Source: a virus
DNA: 30,872 nucleotides
Reading direction: 5' to 3' (one strand)
Virus record (IMG/VR): IMGVR_UViG_3300042673_001314
Span: 1-30,872 of that record
The position numbers and the translations under genes are program-made. The notes below the pieces were generated by a model. The model ran no database searches. It saw nothing but the letters and a program-made list of their open reading frames with translations, and was not told the DNA's origin. Shown here one piece after another: positions 5,295-12,223 of this stretch (its first letter is position 1; each line of letters opens with the position of its first letter).

Positions 5295-5791
5295 ACGAAA
5301 AAGGAGGGCCGGTAATCATGGTTGCTTTGTTGTTTGGGTTGTTTTGGCTTTGTAGTGAACCGGCTAAAGATCCGACGCAATGCGATTTGACGGACTCGAA
5401 GCCGTTGATTGAGGAGGTGGCGAAGGCTAAAGACTCAATGATTCTTGACGCAGCAAAAGACGCGGCGGTTTCCATTTCGCTTGCTCTATCGCTCACAGAA
5501 AACCATATTGCCGACGCCAACAAAATGGTCGATCCCATGCCAAGCCCCTCGGACAAGCCCCACGAAAAGATGAAACGCGAGGTGCTGATTTTCGTCTCTG
5601 CGAATTGCCCCCCGTGCGATCGATGGAAGCGGTGCGAAATGAATCGATTCCTCGATGCAGGCTGGGCGGTTGGCATCGTCGAGGTTCATTCCTACGGGAT
5701 CACGCCGACATTTGAAATCGAATCGGGCGATAAGAAAGCAACGATTAAAGGCTACACGACCCTAGAGCAAGCAGCGGAGGCGTTGCGATGA
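5291..5791 (+). CDS. Membrane-associated thioredoxin-like protein with CPPC
   Basis: ATG 5291 overlaps the protease stop; the longer frame from 5198 lies within the protease gene. 166 aa. Residues 8-21 are hydrophobic (VIMVALLFGLFWLC), an anchor or a non-canonical lipoprotein-like signal ending at Cys21. A helical linker (about 40-90) follows, then a thioredoxin-like domain: EVLIFVSANCPPCDRW with the redox pair Cys106/Cys109, a proline in GITPTFEI at the usual cis-Pro position, and the C-terminal GYTTLEQAAEALR. It probably exchanges disulfides on the outer side of the inner membrane. It could be a reductant or an oxidant; the sequence alone does not decide. Confidence 0.75.
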   Translation: MNEKGGPVIMVALLFGLFWLCSEPAKDPTQCDLTDSKPLIEEVAKAKDSMILDAAKDAAVSISLALSLTENHIADANKMVDPMPSPSDKPHEKMKREVLIFVSANCPPCDRWKRCEMNRFLDAGWAVGIVEVHSYGITPTFEIESGDKKATIKGYTTLEQAAEALR

Positions 5792-6042
5792 ATCTATTGG
5801 CTCAACTGTCGCAAGAGGCTCAATTAGGCGTTACGACCGCACTGCTAACCACGATGGCGGGAGTAATCACAACGCTGTTTTTGTGGCTTATGAAGTCGAA
5901 TGCAAAGACGCAAGACAACCTTGAAAAGCTTGCGATAGAAACAAAGGCAGACCTAAAAGAGTGCCGAGAGGATCGAGACGTTTTGCACAGCAAGTTCCAT
6001 GAGTTGGCGATGCAAGTTGCTCAGGTGAAAAGGAATCAGTAA
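5788..6042 (+). CDS. Membrane protein with C-terminal coiled coil (holin/XhlA-like topology)
   Basis: 84 aa, starting with ATGA overlap on the thioredoxin-like gene. One hydrophobic segment at about residues 15-35 (TTALLTTMAGVITTLFLWLM) is followed by a long charged helix (LEKLAIETKADLKECREDRDVLHSKF) likely to be a coiled coil. This resembles haemolysin XhlA-like or other small lysis-cassette proteins, and also i-spanins in outline. It closes the membrane-protein block. Role inferred from topology. Confidence 0.55.
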   Translation: MNLLAQLSQEAQLGVTTALLTTMAGVITTLFLWLMKSNAKTQDNLEKLAIETKADLKECREDRDVLHSKFHELAMQVAQVKRNQ

Positions 6043-6585
6043 ATGCAAGCACTAATCGACGAGCTTTCAAAGCCCGAATACGCTTCTATGAGCGACCAAG
6101 CGGCAGCGGACGCTATCAACGCCAAAACGGTGACGGTGCGCGTCTTGGTTGACCTTTGGCAGATCGAAGAATACGCTCGGCGGCATGGTATTCGAGCGTT
6201 ACTTAAAAAGGCTGAAAGCAACACTCAACATGCTTGCCAAGACATCGCAATCGACATTTTGGCGTACATTACATCGCCTCGCGGGAAAATGATCGATCTA
6301 GATTTGGCCGAGACCCAAGGCATGTTCGGAGCAATGGTCTCTTGCGGCTTCGCGACGGCTACGCACGTTTCGGAAATGACAGCCTTAGCGGATCAGGTCT
6401 TACGATGGGTCGATCACGTTTTAGCGGGCACTCAGTCGGCTCATTCGGTTCGGGTTATCCGCGACGTAATGAACGGCGCGACAGCCAAGCGGGCTGGATG
6501 GACGCAGCAAAACATTGACCGATACAACTCGACTCAAGCGGCGATCGATCTTTGGAGAGACGGCGATCAGGACTTGGTGATTTAG
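6043..6585 (+). CDS. Phage protein of the MSDQAAAD-type family, function unknown
   Basis: 180 aa, ATG immediately after the upstream TAA. The N-terminus (ALIDELSKPEYASMSDQAAADAIN) resembles a family of helical phage proteins that begin with L-x-x-E-L-x-x-D-P-x-x-x-x-Y-x-x-M-S/T-D-x-x-A-A-x-x-L/I-N, found among virion or lysis-adjacent genes of many siphophages. The C-terminal part is helical too. The family function is not established to my knowledge. It is the first gene after the membrane block and overlaps the fibre gene start by one base. Confidence 0.65.
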   Translation: MQALIDELSKPEYASMSDQAAADAINAKTVTVRVLVDLWQIEEYARRHGIRALLKKAESNTQHACQDIAIDILAYITSPRGKMIDLDLAETQGMFGAMVSCGFATATHVSEMTALADQVLRWVDHVLAGTQSAHSVRVIRDVMNGATAKRAGWTQQNIDRYNSTQAAIDLWRDGDQDLVI

Positions 6586-7631
6586 TGTCAATCGTCACCT
6601 GTGACCGAATGTTGGTCAACTACCTCGCGACAACGACAACGGGCGTCGTTTCCTCTGCTGCGCTCGTCGCGTCCGGTAAAATCGGATTCAATTTCCAGGC
6701 CCCAAAAACCGGGACGATCGACCGCATTCTTTGGCAATCCGGAACGGCTAGTGGCTCGCCGACAGTTGATGTTCGGCTTGAAACAGTTGGGACCGGAAGC
6801 CCGAGCGGTACGCTGTTCGGGACCAATACCAATATCGTGACAGGCACGGTTGCAAGTAATACGGCCTACGAGTCGACGCTAACAACGGGAGCATCGGTTA
6901 CACAAGGAGAAGATTTCCTTTCGCTTGTGTGGGCTTACAATTCCGGCACATCGATTCAAATAGCCCTTGCGTCATCAACGGCTGGTTCGATGCAGCTAAA
7001 CTTGCCACAGATCAGCACAGCCGGAACTTATTCGCTGATTTCCGGTCGGTTGCCTTATGCGGCTCTTCGCTACTCGGACGGGACTTACTGCCCGATTGCT
7101 CCCGGCGGCGTGGCTTACGGAGTGGGCTCGACGACAAGTCAATACACCAGCGGCGAAGAGGGCGTTCGGTTTCGATTTGCGCATCCGGTTAGAATCTCAG
7201 GGTTTTGGAGCACACACGACCCTGATGTTGATGTTACCTACAATTTGTACGCAGACGCAACGGCTCCAGGCGGAACGGCGATACGGAGCTTGACTGTTTC
7301 TGCCAATCGTTTTATTCAAAAAAATGCGGTCGTAAGCCAGTATAATTTTTCAAGCGCGGTGACACTTTCGGCGAACACATGGTACAGGCTTGTGGGGGCT
7401 TCATCGGGCAGTCCAGGGACGCGTTTTAGTATCAACACAATCCCATCGGCTAGTTACGCGGCGGCAGTTGCTACTGACCACCACCAAACGAAATCTAGCG
7501 GCGGTTCTTGGACTGACACAACGACGATACTACCTCAAATTGGCGTTATCGCGGACGGGTTCGATGATGGGGTTGGCGGCGGCGGTGGCTTGATTTTGCC
7601 TAGAGCAATGAATGGAGGCTATTCAGCGTGA
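6585..7631 (+). CDS. Beta-rich fibre-like structural protein
   Basis: GTG 6585 shares one base with the upstream TAG and is preferred over ATG 6552, which would overlap the previous gene; ATG 6609 is also possible. 348 aa. The composition (Ser, Thr, Gly, Ala) and alternating strands point to beta-sandwich domains: residues about 20-130 (KTGTIDRILWQSGTASGSP) and about 185-285 (GVRFRFAHPVRISGFWSTH, TYNLYADATAPGG, LSANTWYRLV), the second like a carbohydrate-binding or DUF4082-type jelly roll. A Gly-rich hinge (DDGVGGGGGL) precedes the end. Likely an exposed virion appendage binding host glycans; inferred. Confidence 0.65.
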   Translation: MSIVTCDRMLVNYLATTTTGVVSSAALVASGKIGFNFQAPKTGTIDRILWQSGTASGSPTVDVRLETVGTGSPSGTLFGTNTNIVTGTVASNTAYESTLTTGASVTQGEDFLSLVWAYNSGTSIQIALASSTAGSMQLNLPQISTAGTYSLISGRLPYAALRYSDGTYCPIAPGGVAYGVGSTTSQYTSGEEGVRFRFAHPVRISGFWSTHDPDVDVTYNLYADATAPGGTAIRSLTVSANRFIQKNAVVSQYNFSSAVTLSANTWYRLVGASSGSPGTRFSINTIPSASYAAAVATDHHQTKSSGGSWTDTTTILPQIGVIADGFDDGVGGGGGLILPRAMNGGYSA

Positions 7632-9073
7632 GCAAGCAAAAGACAACCAGGGCAAAAACCAGTCGATCGCTTGTGGTATTTATCGCCGACACAAGCAGCA
7701 CAACGGGCGGCGGGCTCAGCGGGGTGACGCACTCATCTAGCGGGCTCGTGCTTGAGTACAGGCGGCAGAACCAATCGACCTGGACGAGCGTAACGGCGGT
7801 ATCCAAGACGCTCGGTACTTACGTCTCAGGTGGTATTGTCGCGGATGGATCGCTTGCTGGGGCTTACGAGGTCGATTTCCCTGACGCGGCTTTTGCGTCG
7901 GCAGCGGGCGTGGAGTGGGTCGCTTTGCGTATTCGCGGCGTTGCGAATATGCTCCCAGTGCTTATCGAAATCGAGCTTGATGCGGTTGACTACCAGGATG
8001 CGGCCGCGTTTGGGTTAAGTCGGATTGATGCAATCAAGGCCAAGACCGATTTGATTGTGGCGTTTCCCGATAACTTCGGCAGTCTTGATATCACGGTGGG
8101 CGGGGCAATTGCAGAGCTTGGGGCTGGTGCTCTTACGGCTAACGGCGCAGGCGATTCGATCGAGACTTACGTTTGGGGCGCATTGCTTGCGAACCACACA
8201 ACAGCCAATAGCTTTGGGGCTCGGATCATCCGCTCGGCCAACTCGAATAACACAGTCCAGATAACCGGCGGCGGCAGTAATCATATCTTCGCAGTGCTTC
8301 ACGATGCCGAACCGAATTCGATTCCCGAGGATGCTTTCGTTGATGGTGCGTTGTCGGCTCGGGTAATTGCGACTGACGCTATCGACTCTGATGCAATGGC
8401 GGCAAGTGCGAATACTGAGATTGCCAACGCGGTTGCAGCTACCCAAGCCCTTAGTAGGCTCGATAGCATGATCGAGAGCGATGGCGCGGGGCAATTCCGC
8501 TTCGATACGATCGCACTAGAGCAAGCCCCTGCCGGTGGCGGTGGCGGCGGGACGGATTGGACAGCCAACGAACGGACAGCTATTAGGGCTATCCTTGGAG
8601 TGCCTACCAGCGGAACCACGCCGACAGATCCGTCGAGCGGGATTCTGGATGAGATTCGCGACAAGACGGCATTGATTACGGCAGGCGGTACGGTCTACGT
8701 CACCAGCCCAGTAACAGCAACGGGTCAATTGGCAAGCCCATTAATTATTGGCGACGATTACCTAGCGGCCAACGGAAGGCGGTTTAGGTGGACCGTGGAG
8801 CTGCCTAGCGGGTATGTTATCGCGACATCGACGGCTCGATTCGGGATGAGATACGAAGACGACGAGGGGGTTAATGAATTCATCGCTACTGGGACTGTGG
8901 CCGATGCAACGGGCGGGAACGTCCACCTGGATTTTGACGTTGCCAAGACGGTGACGGGATTGCTTCGACCCGGTTGGTATCAATGGTCGGTCGAAATTGT
9001 TAGTGCTACAGGCACGGAGATTACGCGAGTCAAGAGCGGTAAAAATGTTGAGTGGCAGGAGAAGCAAACGTGA
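7628..9073 (+). CDS. Tail fibre / baseplate-like structural protein
   Basis: 481 aa, GTG 7628 overlapping the upstream TGA. Residues about 15-115 form a beta domain resembling the N-terminal part of upper-baseplate (BppU-type) proteins (VVFIADTSS, AGAYEVDFPDAAF, VEWVALRIRG). The centre has the motif SIETYVWGALLANHTTANSFG, typical of phage fibre-like proteins with A-V-W-x-x-L-L-x-x-H-T-T-A-x-S-F-G. A Gly hinge (PAGGGGGGTDW) leads to a C-terminal Ig-like domain (RRFRWTVELPSGY to GWYQWSVEIVSA). It is probably an adhesion or capsid-associated fibre. It closes a transcript with a possible terminator. Confidence 0.7.
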   Translation: MSKQKTTRAKTSRSLVVFIADTSSTTGGGLSGVTHSSSGLVLEYRRQNQSTWTSVTAVSKTLGTYVSGGIVADGSLAGAYEVDFPDAAFASAAGVEWVALRIRGVANMLPVLIEIELDAVDYQDAAAFGLSRIDAIKAKTDLIVAFPDNFGSLDITVGGAIAELGAGALTANGAGDSIETYVWGALLANHTTANSFGARIIRSANSNNTVQITGGGSNHIFAVLHDAEPNSIPEDAFVDGALSARVIATDAIDSDAMAASANTEIANAVAATQALSRLDSMIESDGAGQFRFDTIALEQAPAGGGGGGTDWTANERTAIRAILGVPTSGTTPTDPSSGILDEIRDKTALITAGGTVYVTSPVTATGQLASPLIIGDDYLAANGRRFRWTVELPSGYVIATSTARFGMRYEDDEGVNEFIATGTVADATGGNVHLDFDVAKTVTGLLRPGWYQWSVEIVSATGTEITRVKSGKNVEWQEKQT

Positions 9074-9082
9074 TAACAGCCT

Positions 9083-9107
9083 ACCCCCCCTCTTTTGGGG
9101 TCCTTTT
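9083..9107 (+). terminator. Weak rho-independent terminator after the fibre gene
   Basis: Ten bases after the fibre stop, ACCCC (9083-9087) can pair with GGGGT (9097-9101), followed by CCTTTT. The stem is only five pairs, so read-through into the packaging genes is likely. The remaining 97 bases to the next gene contain no convincing promoter. Confidence 0.4.
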
Positions 9108-9159
9108 AGCGTCACGGGCGAACCACACGCAGATTATTAGCCCAGGATTTCAGATGAAA

Positions 9160-9174
9160 GTTAGCACGTTAGCA
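9160..9174 (+). repeat. Tandem GTTAGCA repeat upstream of the TerS-like gene
   Basis: GTTAGCA occurs at 9160-9166 and 9168-9174, one base apart. It lies in the noncoding gap directly before the terminase genes, where lambda-type phages carry the terminase recognition site; the short repeat could be a protein-binding site or chance. Confidence 0.3.
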
Positions 9175-9204
9175 AGCGGTTTCGCGGGGTAGGGGGCGGC
9201 TTGT

Positions 9205-9513
9205 TTGGAGATCAAGACATCGAAGGATTTACGCTTGGTCAATCGAGCTCTCAAGGAAAAATGGAACGTCGACAAAGAGGCGATCAAAGCGGCGTTGATG
9301 GAATGCTTAACCGATCCAGATTTGGCGATCGATGCGGCGAAGGTGCTACTCGCAGCGGACGCCATAGATTGCAAGCGAGAAGAGCTCGACGCGAAGCGGG
9401 AGGTAAAAGAGAATGAGCAACGACTCCGACTTCTTGAGCTCGCTCAGTCTGTCCCAATTGCAGAACTTGCTAAGCTTGCATCCGAAAACGGCATCGCAAG
9501 CCGACCCGATTAA
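9205..9513 (+). CDS. Putative terminase small subunit (TerS-like)
   Basis: 102 aa. The frame opens after a TAG at 9190-9192 and the first usable start is TTG 9205, six to eight bases after AGGGGGCGG. The product is all-helical: VNRALKEKWNVDKEAIKAALMECL, DPDLAIDAAKVLLAADAIDCKREEL, then a coiled-coil-like stretch. Small helical proteins of this pattern often sit just before the large terminase in siphophages and are thought to recognise viral DNA. It overlaps TerL by 101 bases, an unusually long overlap. The assignment rests mainly on position; no HTH motif is obvious. Confidence 0.55.
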   Translation: MEIKTSKDLRLVNRALKEKWNVDKEAIKAALMECLTDPDLAIDAAKVLLAADAIDCKREELDAKREVKENEQRLRLLELAQSVPIAELAKLASENGIASRPD

Positions 9514-11623
9514 AGGTGACCGTCGAGCATACCAGCGCGATTTGATGGCTAAAAAACGGGCTAGCCAACGGGATATTTTCATCCTGCCCCCTCTCGACCC
9601 CTCTAGGCGTCTTGAGGCTGAGTCTGATTGCTCCCTTTGGCTATCCACCTACTTTGGATCCCAGTTCTTCGAGGCGTGGACTAGCGACCGGCTAGCCATG
9701 ATCGAGTCGATTATCGACGCGGCCAAGTACGGCGGGGACCAAGGCATCGCAGGGCCTCGGGGCGAAGGTAAAACGACGTTAGCTATTCGCGTTGCCTTGT
9801 TCCTTATGGTCAAAGGTTTATCGACGTTTCCCGTCGTTATCGGGAAAAACGCAGACAAGGCGAAAAAGGAAGTGCGCGACCTAGTTGAGCAATTACAGCA
9901 AAACGACCTTTTCATCGCGGATTATCCCGAAATCGGCATCCCGTTCCAGGCCGTCGGCGGTTGGTCAAGCCGGGGCCGTATGCAAACATGCCAAGGGCAA
10001 TCGACCAATATCGTTATCGGGCCGGAATTCTTTGTCTTTCCTACGATCAACCGAACGCAGATTCCCGATTGGCCCAAAGAGATCGATCCATGCAGCAGGG
10101 GTCAAGTGTTCTACAGCCTGGGAATCGACGGGGCGATCCGTGGGACCAAGTTCCGATCGGCGCGGCCAACTCTCGCGATCCTCGACGACATCGAAGACCG
10201 GGAAGCGGCGGCCAGCGAAACGATGATAGCCAAGAACGAGGAAATCATCGAACAAGACATCGGCGGGCTCGGGCAGTCCTCTGAGCGGATCCCTCGGGTG
10301 ATGCTTTGCACGATCCAGAATCGCAAGTGTATCGCCTTCAAATACACAGACCCCAAGCAGAAACCATCTTGGAGGGGCAAGCGATACCGCAAGCTCGTGA
10401 CCAAGCCGGATCGAATGGATTTGATCGAGCAGTACATCGACCTCCGCAAGGGACGAAAAGCCGACGACCCAGACGCCCGGGAAGCATTCCAATTCTACCG
10501 CGACAATCAAGCCGAGATCGAACGCGGGGCGGTAGTAAGCAACCAGGCCAGCTATTCCAAAAAGACTCACCTAGACGGCGAGCCGATGGAGCTTTCGGCG
10601 GTTCACAGCTACTTCAATCGCGTTGCCGACCGTGGCCAAAAAGCGGTTTCGACCGAAGACGACAACGACCCGCCAGAGGAAGCCGGGCCAATGGGACTGG
10701 GCATTACTCCGGCTCTTGTCGAGTCGAGGATAAGCGGCTTGGTCCGAAGGCAACTGCCAGCCAATACCGTGGCCCTGACAGCGGCGATCGACTTGGGCAA
10801 GTATTACCTCCATTGGGTTGTCACGGCGTGGTGGCATGGGGCTGGGGGCATCGTAGCGGACTATGGAATCCAGCAAGTCTACGGGACCGACAAAAGCATG
10901 GATCACGAGGCTAGCGAGCCGATGATTTATCAGGCCTTGCTAACGCTTCGGGATGAGCTTCTGCAGAAGGAATTCATCGACACAACTGGAACGCGCAGGG
11001 CAATCGACTTTTGCCTAGTTGACTCAGGGGCGTTTACCAATGCGGCTTACTCATTCTGCCGTGAAGTCGGCGGCATCTTCCACCCATCGAAGGGGCAAGA
11101 CCCATACCATCGAAAAGCCAAGTCTAGTTCGGTGACAATCGCAGGGGCTAACCTTCACGCTCAAAAGCTTCCGTCGTCGAATGTTTGGCTCTACGAGCTA
11201 GATACCAGCTACTGGAAGCAATTCATCCATGAGCGATTCCTAACGCCGACTTTTGACGATGCGAACATGCTTCGGCGCGGGTCGCTTTCGGTGTTTAGCC
11301 TCGAAGACGAAAAGCGGCATTCGCAGTACGCTCAGCATATTGCAGCCGAAGAACTAGTAACCAAGTTCACTGAGGGCAAAGGAGCTAAAACCTATTGGAA
11401 TGTCCGGGACAGCAATAATCACTGGCTCGATGCAACTTACATGGCAGCGGCGGGCTCCGAAGCTTGCGGCGTAAAGTTGATAGCCCCAAGCGAAATCGAG
11501 GTAGCCCCAAAGCATATCGGCGATGAGCCGAAACAAGCCAAGCCTGTCCAGCAAGCCTACAGGCACGGGCAGCAACGATTTAGGCGGCGTGAAGGCGGAT
11601 GGATTCCCAAGAGAAGAGGATGA
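9413..11623 (+). CDS. terL: Terminase large subunit (GpA-type)
   Basis: 736 aa. ATPase domain: Walker A GPRGEGKT at residues 114-121, Walker B LAILDDIED at 254-262 with the acidic pair before Glu261. Nuclease domain: TAAIDLGKYYLHW with Asp460, LVDSGAFTNAAY near 535, and NHWLDATYMAAAG near the C-terminus, the last strongly resembling lambda gpA-family enzymes. It translocates and cuts the genome at the portal. The N-terminal 90 residues precede the ATPase core and may contact TerS. The start ATG 9413 lies inside the TerS-like gene; an in-frame later start would still leave the core intact. Confidence 0.92.
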   Translation: MSNDSDFLSSLSLSQLQNLLSLHPKTASQADPIKGDRRAYQRDLMAKKRASQRDIFILPPLDPSRRLEAESDCSLWLSTYFGSQFFEAWTSDRLAMIESIIDAAKYGGDQGIAGPRGEGKTTLAIRVALFLMVKGLSTFPVVIGKNADKAKKEVRDLVEQLQQNDLFIADYPEIGIPFQAVGGWSSRGRMQTCQGQSTNIVIGPEFFVFPTINRTQIPDWPKEIDPCSRGQVFYSLGIDGAIRGTKFRSARPTLAILDDIEDREAAASETMIAKNEEIIEQDIGGLGQSSERIPRVMLCTIQNRKCIAFKYTDPKQKPSWRGKRYRKLVTKPDRMDLIEQYIDLRKGRKADDPDAREAFQFYRDNQAEIERGAVVSNQASYSKKTHLDGEPMELSAVHSYFNRVADRGQKAVSTEDDNDPPEEAGPMGLGITPALVESRISGLVRRQLPANTVALTAAIDLGKYYLHWVVTAWWHGAGGIVADYGIQQVYGTDKSMDHEASEPMIYQALLTLRDELLQKEFIDTTGTRRAIDFCLVDSGAFTNAAYSFCREVGGIFHPSKGQDPYHRKAKSSSVTIAGANLHAQKLPSSNVWLYELDTSYWKQFIHERFLTPTFDDANMLRRGSLSVFSLEDEKRHSQYAQHIAAEELVTKFTEGKGAKTYWNVRDSNNHWLDATYMAAAGSEACGVKLIAPSEIEVAPKHIGDEPKQAKPVQQAYRHGQQRFRRREGGWIPKRRG

Positions 11624-11624
11624 T

Positions 11625-11936
11625 ATGAGCAAGAAAACCAGCAAGCTAAAAACCAATTTGACCTGGGAAGAGCGACACGGGCCAGCGGTGGCGGTTCGTG
11701 TAACTCACGATCCATCGACGGATATTGTGTCCAGGGTTGAAACGATCAACGAAAACGGAAAGATTATTGAGCAGTGCTACCCCATCCCCCGCGAAGATGA
11801 AGCAAGGCCCTGCACGCTATGCGAATCACGCCGACCGATCGGGACAAGCTACAGCCGGGTCTATTGCACCAAGAGCAATGCCCGATATTGCAAATGCTCC
11901 TATTGCGGGCACACCTGGACCCAGGAGCGTAAATAA
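11625..11936 (+). CDS. Zinc-ribbon protein, 103 aa
   Basis: ATG 11625 follows the terL stop and a GAGGATGAT ribosome-binding region. The N-terminal half is charged (KLKTNLTWEERHG, ENGKIIEQCY). The C-terminal half has the pattern C-x2-C ... C ... C-x-C-x2-C (CTLCESRRP, YCTKSNARYCKCSYCGHTW), a zinc ribbon. Small zinc proteins in phage head regions include Mu Com, a translational activator, and Ogr-type activators; similarity here is limited to the zinc ligands. It could bind nucleic acid or be a terminase/portal accessory. Confidence 0.65.
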   Translation: MSKKTSKLKTNLTWEERHGPAVAVRVTHDPSTDIVSRVETINENGKIIEQCYPIPREDEARPCTLCESRRPIGTSYSRVYCTKSNARYCKCSYCGHTWTQERK

Positions 11937-11946
11937 TTTAGCCCAG

Positions 11947-11966
11947 TGTACTAATGGAATAGTACA
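11947..11966 (+). promoter_or_regulatory. 7-bp inverted repeat hairpin before the gpW-like gene
   Basis: TGTACTA (11947-11953) and TAGTACA (11960-11966) are perfectly complementary with a six-base loop ATGGAA. It is in the 71-base gap between the zinc-ribbon gene and the gpW-like gene, 42 bases before its start. It may be an RNA hairpin or operator; no T-run follows. Confidence 0.45.
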
Positions 11967-12007
11967 GGCATCTACCAAGGGCCAGCAAGCCATGCAACGA
12001 TTGACGC

Positions 12008-12223
12008 ATGGCATCAGCGGCATCTCTGTTGGCACTAATCGACGCAGCTATAGAGGCCCTTCTAACCGGGGGGGCGTCTCAGTATTCCATTGGCTCTCGC
12101 ACAGTCACTAAGCTCGACCTAGCGGCGTTGATGGCCGAGCGAAAAGCATTACTCCACCAAGTCCAGCGTGAAAGCGGATCGGGCGGTATCTCCCTCGGGC
12201 GAATCGTGGGGGGCCGTCGATGA
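12008..12223 (+). CDS. gpW-like head-tail joining protein
   Basis: 71 aa, the size of lambda gpW (68 aa), and in the same place: between the large terminase and the portal. The pattern LIDAAIEALLTGGASQYSIG then RTVTKLDLAALMAERKALLHQV corresponds to a helix, a short beta hairpin around the SYSIG-like segment, and a second helix, as in the gpW family. It would complete filled heads and allow tail attachment. It ends with ATGA overlap into the portal gene. Confidence 0.75.
   Translation: MASAASLLALIDAAIEALLTGGASQYSIGSRTVTKLDLAALMAERKALLHQVQRESGSGGISLGRIVGGRR

Noticed and set aside
5788-6042. i-spanin
   Set aside because: Topology fits, but no o-spanin or nested lipoprotein gene was found nearby, so only a membrane/coiled-coil call is made.
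9154-9192. 12-codon ORF before the TerS-like gene
   Set aside because: Too short and without conservation evidence; more likely noncoding.
9965-10570. 201-residue minus-strand ORF opposite the large terminase
   Set aside because: Lies wholly inside terL, whose Walker A, Walker B and nuclease motifs are clear.
10306-10914. 202-residue plus-strand ORF in another frame inside terL
   Set aside because: Composition is Arg/Gly/Pro-rich like a frame shadow, with no start signal; terL reads through intact.
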